Source: an uncultured Anaerococcus sp. (GTDB taxonomy: Bacteria > Bacillota > Clostridia > Tissierellales > Peptoniphilaceae). From it: a DNA stretch of 10,034 nt. The stretch spans positions 1 through 10,034 of the forward strand of contig URRX01000043.1 of the NCBI GenBank assembly GCA_900550345.1. Reading direction: 5' to 3'. The translations under genes were made by a program, and so were the position numbers. Position 1 is the stretch's first letter; every line of letters starts with the position of its first letter. The notes beneath the pieces are model-generated. The model saw only the letters and a list, made by a program, of their open reading frames with translations. It was not told where the DNA came from and searched no databases. This document shows positions 7,501 through 10,034 of this stretch, piece after piece.

Positions 7501-8257
7501 AATTTTTTATAGCCTTATCAAGAGATGTTTTTACCTTTATATCTATATCAAGATTTGTATTAAAGGTTGTATGTCTACAATGGTCTGACCAATAAGTATC
7601 TAAAATTTTTATTTCGGTTTCGTTTGGATTCCTATTTTCTTTTTTAAAATAATCTCTAACCATTTTTAAATCATTATCATCCATGGCAAGATCATGATCT
7701 TTTACAAAATTAGAAATTTCTTCATCAGAATAAGCTATAAATCCATTATAAATTTCATTTTCAAGATTTTTTTCTCTTTTTATATCCAAACTTTCTGGCA
7801 TTTCTTTCAAATCAATCTTGTGACTATCAACTGGATTTACTAAATAATTTTCAATTTTTTTAAGATCATTTTCATTTAACTTTGAAAATTCATAAACTGT
7901 TGCAGTTTTACAGTCTGTTTTTTCATCCAAAATTAAATTTAAAGTATCAATAACCCCTTGTCTTCTTTGGTCAAATTGGCCTGGAAGATATTCTACTGCA
8001 AGGGCAGATTCAAAAGAATCTTCAAGTTTTTTTGCCTCATCTTTGGCATAAACATAATCAAGGTTTCTTTCGGATAAGACATTATTTATTGCCTTATCCA
8101 AATTTTCATCACTTATTTCAAGATCATATCTGTTATATATATTTAATTTATCTATTTTTATTTTTAAGAGATTTTCAATTTCTTTTCTAACTTCTTTGGA
8201 CTTATAATCAAACCTATCTTTTTTTCTAACATAAATTCTTTTTACTGAGTTTTTCAT
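4589..8257 (-). CDS. purL: Phosphoribosylformylglycinamidine synthase, single-chain type
   Basis: A 1222-residue cytoplasmic enzyme converting FGAR, glutamine and ATP to FGAM, the fourth step of purine synthesis. It carries in one chain what many Firmicutes split into PurS, PurL and PurQ. The N-terminal PurS-like part and linker (about 1-235) end in TYWSDHCRHTTF at 221-232. The first synthetase domain has FKNETHNHPTEIEPFGGAST at 324-343 and DFGAGGVSVAIGE at 511-523. The second has GQNTVLQPLGGKKQ at 664-677 and KKPPIGGKDSMSG at 774-786. The C-terminal glutaminase domain (about 968-1222) has the nucleophile Cys1073 in GICNGFQTL, and His1140 and Glu1142 in ISHGEGRF. The layout and MGHVER ending (1190-1195) fit the long clostridial/streptococcal clade as I remember it. 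Nothing appears truncated. The AAGGAT ribosome site is modest and overlaps the purH stop, with nine bases between genes, so coupling to purH is likely. Confidence 0.95.
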   Translation of the reverse strand: MKNSVKRIYVRKKDRFDYKSKEVRKEIENLLKIKIDKLNIYNRYDLEISDENLDKAINNVLSERNLDYVYAKDEAKKLEDSFESALAVEYLPGQFDQRRQGVIDTLNLILDEKTDCKTATVYEFSKLNENDLKKIENYLVNPVDSHKIDLKEMPESLDIKREKNLENEIYNGFIAYSDEEISNFVKDHDLAMDDNDLKMVRDYFKKENRNPNETEIKILDTYWSDHCRHTTFNTNLDIDIKVKTSLDKAIKNSFDKYLKMRDELEIKKPINLMSFGTILSKYMRSRNEFDDLEVSSEINACSVYVKVRVEKDGKENLEDYLLMFKNETHNHPTEIEPFGGASTCLGGAIRDPLSGRSYVYQGMRITGAGNILEDVDKTMEGKLPQRKISKLAAKGYSSYGNQIGLATGFVKEIFHEGYKAKRMECGAVIAAAPKENVKRLSPKAGDIVLLIGGRTGRDGIGGATGSSKSHKVTSIKTESAQVQKGNAPEERKLQRLFRRSEVSKLIKKCNDFGAGGVSVAIGELYDGIDIDLSKVKLKYAGLKPSEIAISESQERMAVLIDKNDREEFEKYCREENVEASLVGKVTDTNRMRMFYDDKKIADISYDFINTNGADRSAKVEFVSEDVPKYLTEKSSDPKYFYEKIKDLNVISQRNLIEIFDSTIGQNTVLQPLGGKKQVNPSQAMVARIPVLDGVSKTASIMTYGFDPFISEKSQYLGGYYAVIESIAKLVSVGSDLEKIRLSFQEFYEKMDNSKAWSKPLKSLLGAFEVTNFFKKPPIGGKDSMSGNFEDLKVPPTLISFATTTEDIENIKSNDLKGKGKIGLIRAKYNSDMTLDLDHYKNLLEKLIKAMREGKIISSIALDNKGILANIYEQALGNSNFTLDFDNLYNPLFGSFVVEYVEDLDFVEKIGEFSDELIVNGEKLDTEKLEKSYLNELDQIFSPKEEISYEKIDQKDMEVSLKSKKPVDKVKVSILAVTGTNCEWDTRKVFEKYGAEVEINLFKNLDKTAIEESIENLAKSIKSSQIFAIPGGFSMADEPDGSGKFLANIIRNEKIKDAIEYMLDKNDGLIIGICNGFQTLIKTGLLPYGKIKEIEEDDPSLTYNTNDRHISTFVDTKILNNKSPWTRGLDLDKIYKIPISHGEGRFIVNEEKYKDLLENGQIFSVYDTNPNGSDYNIEGILSKDGKILGRMGHVERLDSDLYKNIYDIEEQKIFENAINYFKK

Positions 8258-8266
8258 ATCATATCC

Positions 8267-9772
8267 TTAATGTCTAAAGTGTCTATTATTTGTAAATACC
8301 ATTGACATTTTGTACTCATTACATTTGTCAATTGAATCCTTATCTCTAATTGATCCACCTGGTTGGATGATTGATTTTACTCCAATTTTGTGGGCAAATT
8401 CTACGCAATCATCAAATGGGAAAAAGGCATCAGATGACATAATAGAATCAGTAAAGTCAACATCTGGGTGGTTGTTTTTGATTGATTCCAATGCCCAAAT
8501 TCTTGAAGTTTGTCCACAGCCAACTCCCAAAGTTTTTCCATCTTTAACAATTACAATAGCATTTGACTTAGTGTATTTTACAACAGTCATGGCAAATTTT
8601 AAATCGTCAATATCTTTTTTGTCTGGTTTTATATCAGTTACAACTTCAAAATCATCTTCTTTACTATCTCTATCTTGAACTAAAACTTTTCCTTCCAGAT
8701 ATTTTACATCTTCTTTTACAAAATCTTTTGAAAGGTCAACTTTTATTAAACGGATATTTTTCTTTTTAGATAAAATTTCCAAAGCTTCTTTTGTAAAGTC
8801 ATTTGCTGCAACAATTTCAAGGAAAATTTCATTCATCATACTTGCAGTTTTTTCATCAACTACTCCATTTAGAGCAACAATTCCACCAAAAATTGATAAG
8901 GAATCAGCTTCATATGCTTTTTTATAAGCATCAAAGGCATTTTCTCCAATAGCAGCTCCACATGGAGATTGATGTTTTAGAGCAACACAAGAATTTTCAC
9001 CAAGTTCTTTGGCAAGTTCTAGGGCAACATTTAAGTCATTGTAATTGTTAAAACTCATTGCTTTTCCATGTAAAATTTCTATATCTTTTAAAAGTCCTTT
9101 TGCATAAGTATCCTCATATAAACTTGCACTTTGACTTGGATTTTCTCCATATCTTAAATCTTCAATTTTTCTTAGACCATAAGTTTTATATTGGCTATCT
9201 TTTTGAGTTAAATCTTTGAAAAATCTTGATATTACACTATCATAATAAGCTGTAAGAGAATAAGCCTTCATTGCTAGGTATCTTCTATATTCTAAATCAA
9301 GATCATTTTTTTCTAACTTTTCTAAAAATTCTTCATAATCACTAGGATCAGTCAAAACTATGCAATCTTTATGATTTTTTGCAGCAGATCTAATCAAAGT
9401 TGGTCCACCAATATCAATATTTTCGATAATATTGTCAATATCATTACTCTTTAAGGACTCTTCAAACTTATATAAATTTACAACAACTATATCAATATCT
9501 TTGATATTATTTTCTTCAACAGTTTTTTTGTGATTTTCATCATCTCTTTTATAAAGAATCCCACCGTGAACATATGGTGATAAAGTTTTTACCCTACCAT
9601 CCAAAATTTCTGGAAAATTTGTTATTTCCTCAATTTCTTTTACATCCACTCCGCTTTCTTTAATTTTTTTGTATGTACCACCAGTAGATACAATTTCAAC
9701 ACCTAATTCACTCAATCTTTTAGCAAGTTTTTCTACATCCTTTTTTTCAGTAACAGATATTAAAGCTCTCAT
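8267..9772 (-). CDS. purH: Bifunctional AICAR formyltransferase / IMP cyclohydrolase
   Basis: A 501-residue cytoplasmic enzyme for the last two steps to IMP: 10-formyl-THF-dependent formylation of AICAR, then ring closure. The N-terminal cyclohydrolase (MGS-like) domain, about 1-185, has STGGTYKKI at 29-37, FPEILDGRVKTL at 53-64, NLYKFE at 99-104 and NIDIGGPTLIRSAAKNH at 118-134. The formyltransferase domain has LRYGENPSQSA at 206-216, the catalytic pair Lys266-His267 in ALKHQSPCGAA, SIFGGIVALN at 293-302, SSDAFFPFDD at 446-455, IQPGGSIRD at 469-477, and the terminal RHFRH. Length is close to the usual 510-530. In the usual KTLHP motif serine replaces histidine (KTLSP, 62-66). The start follows AGGAGGG (9783-9777) by four bases. 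It heads the purH-purL-guaB cluster, with no convincing promoter between its start and the hairpin just upstream. Confidence 0.96.
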   Translation of the reverse strand: MRALISVTEKKDVEKLAKRLSELGVEIVSTGGTYKKIKESGVDVKEIEEITNFPEILDGRVKTLSPYVHGGILYKRDDENHKKTVEENNIKDIDIVVVNLYKFEESLKSNDIDNIIENIDIGGPTLIRSAAKNHKDCIVLTDPSDYEEFLEKLEKNDLDLEYRRYLAMKAYSLTAYYDSVISRFFKDLTQKDSQYKTYGLRKIEDLRYGENPSQSASLYEDTYAKGLLKDIEILHGKAMSFNNYNDLNVALELAKELGENSCVALKHQSPCGAAIGENAFDAYKKAYEADSLSIFGGIVALNGVVDEKTASMMNEIFLEIVAANDFTKEALEILSKKKNIRLIKVDLSKDFVKEDVKYLEGKVLVQDRDSKEDDFEVVTDIKPDKKDIDDLKFAMTVVKYTKSNAIVIVKDGKTLGVGCGQTSRIWALESIKNNHPDVDFTDSIMSSDAFFPFDDCVEFAHKIGVKSIIQPGGSIRDKDSIDKCNEYKMSMVFTNNRHFRH

Positions 9773-9807
9773 TAATCCCTCCTATAAGCTTTTAGTCTAA
9801 ATTTAAA

Positions 9808-9843
9808 GACAAGAAAAGGGAAGCTAATAAAATTAGCTTCCCT
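9808..9843 (-). terminator. Intrinsic terminator (candidate attenuator) upstream of purH
   Basis: A perfect 12-bp stem (9843-9832 with 9828-9817, core GGGAAGCTAAT) closes a three-base loop. In the purH direction it is followed by TTTTCTTGTC. It ends about 45 bases before the purH start. No good promoter is visible between hairpin and gene, so the pur transcript probably has to read through it. It could instead end a short upstream transcript. Confidence 0.75.
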
Positions 9844-9973
9844 GATAAAACATTACTACATTAATAGACAAATTTGGGCATAAAAATCTAGAGAAAGATC
9901 TTAGTCTTTCAATTTTTTTCATAGATAAAATTGTATTTGAAAATTTTTTTATTTTAAAAATAAATCTCATCAT
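9833..9973 (-). CDS. Possible 46-residue leader peptide before purH
   Basis: A short frame starting with two ATG codons in a row (9973-9968), five bases after a GGGGG ribosome site. It reads MMRFIFKIKKFSNTIL at the start, then a basic stretch rich in Lys, Arg and Ser, and ends in FYQGS. Its UAA stop (9835-9833) falls inside the 5' arm of the terminator upstream of purH. I recognise no family. A ribosome finishing this frame would cover the stem and could stop the terminator forming, so the frame may be a leader that links translation to pur expression. A chance frame in AT-rich DNA is a real alternative. Its start context resembles that of the HTH/ATP-cone gene (GGGGGAAATT before ATG). Confidence 0.35.
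   Translation of the reverse strand: MMRFIFKIKKFSNTILSMKKIERLRSFSRFLCPNLSINVVMFYQGS
9893..9910 (-). other. Small hairpin within the purH leader
   Basis: GAAAGA and TCTTTC arms (9910-9905 and 9898-9893) can pair over six bases around a six-base loop. It lies inside the candidate leader frame, upstream of the terminator. It is a weak stem, noted only because it could act as a pause or part of an alternative fold. Confidence 0.2.
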
Positions 9974-10000
9974 TAATTCCCCCAACTTGAATGTAAAATA

Positions 10001-10009
10001 ATCATACCA
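10001..10009 (-). promoter_or_regulatory. Candidate extended -10 promoter for the purH leader
   Basis: On the - strand, TGG precedes TATGAT (10006-10001), a five-of-six match to the -10 box with the extended TGN element. No clear -35 box is visible at 16-18 bases; the best is TTTAAT, with three matches, at the window edge. Transcription would start near 9993 and produce a leader of about 220 bases before purH. I found no purine riboswitch core and no CCGAAC-type PurR box in it. Confidence 0.45.
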
Positions 10010-10034
10010 CAGTTTTTTTGAAAATTAAAGATAT

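Noticed and set aside
9773..10034. Purine (guanine/adenine), PRPP or ykkC-type riboswitch in the purH leader
   Set aside because: I could not find the conserved purine-riboswitch junction bases or the ykkC core. Only a simple terminator hairpin and a short frame are visible.

Overview
The window looks like chromosomal DNA of a low-GC, Gram-positive anaerobe, most plausibly a Clostridia or Tissierellia-type Firmicute (for example a Peptoniphilus or Anaerococcus relative). This rests on very AT-rich intergenic DNA, strong AGGAGG ribosome binding sites, A/T-ending codons, an LrgA/LrgB pair, and a single-chain PurL of the clostridial/streptococcal kind. The genus assignment is inference. I see no insertion sequence, phage gene, CRISPR array, tRNA or rRNA.

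Left block, + strand (about 45-2650): one tight three-gene operon with a recognisable extended -10 promoter. It encodes a GlcD-family FAD-linked 2-hydroxyacid (lactate or glycolate type) dehydrogenase, then the two-part membrane system LrgA and LrgB. LrgAB homologues elsewhere are pyruvate or glycolate/glycerate transporters, so the simplest reading is a small cassette that moves a short 2-hydroxy or 2-oxo acid and oxidises or reduces it. A bidirectional hairpin terminator closes the operon.

Middle (2648-3041, - strand): a short gene for a helix-turn-helix-like segment plus an ATP-cone. It is split by one extra base in a run of seven A (mRNA sense). Removing one A restores 130 residues and places the stop codon inside the terminator stem. 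It may be a fresh pseudogene, a sequencing error, or a gene that relies on slippage.

Right block, - strand (3081-10006): purH, purL and guaB, read right to left, with 9- and 8-base gaps and a terminator just after guaB. PurH makes IMP from AICAR, PurL carries out an earlier step (FGAR to FGAM), and GuaB sends IMP towards GMP. Upstream of purH is a 220-base leader with a candidate extended -10 promoter, a 46-codon ORF, and a 12-bp intrinsic terminator whose stem contains that ORF's stop codon. This arrangement suggests transcription attenuation of purH-purL-guaB.

The most interesting points are the frameshifted HTH/ATP-cone protein beside guaB, the leader ORF/terminator arrangement before purH, and the coupling of LrgAB to a hydroxyacid dehydrogenase.
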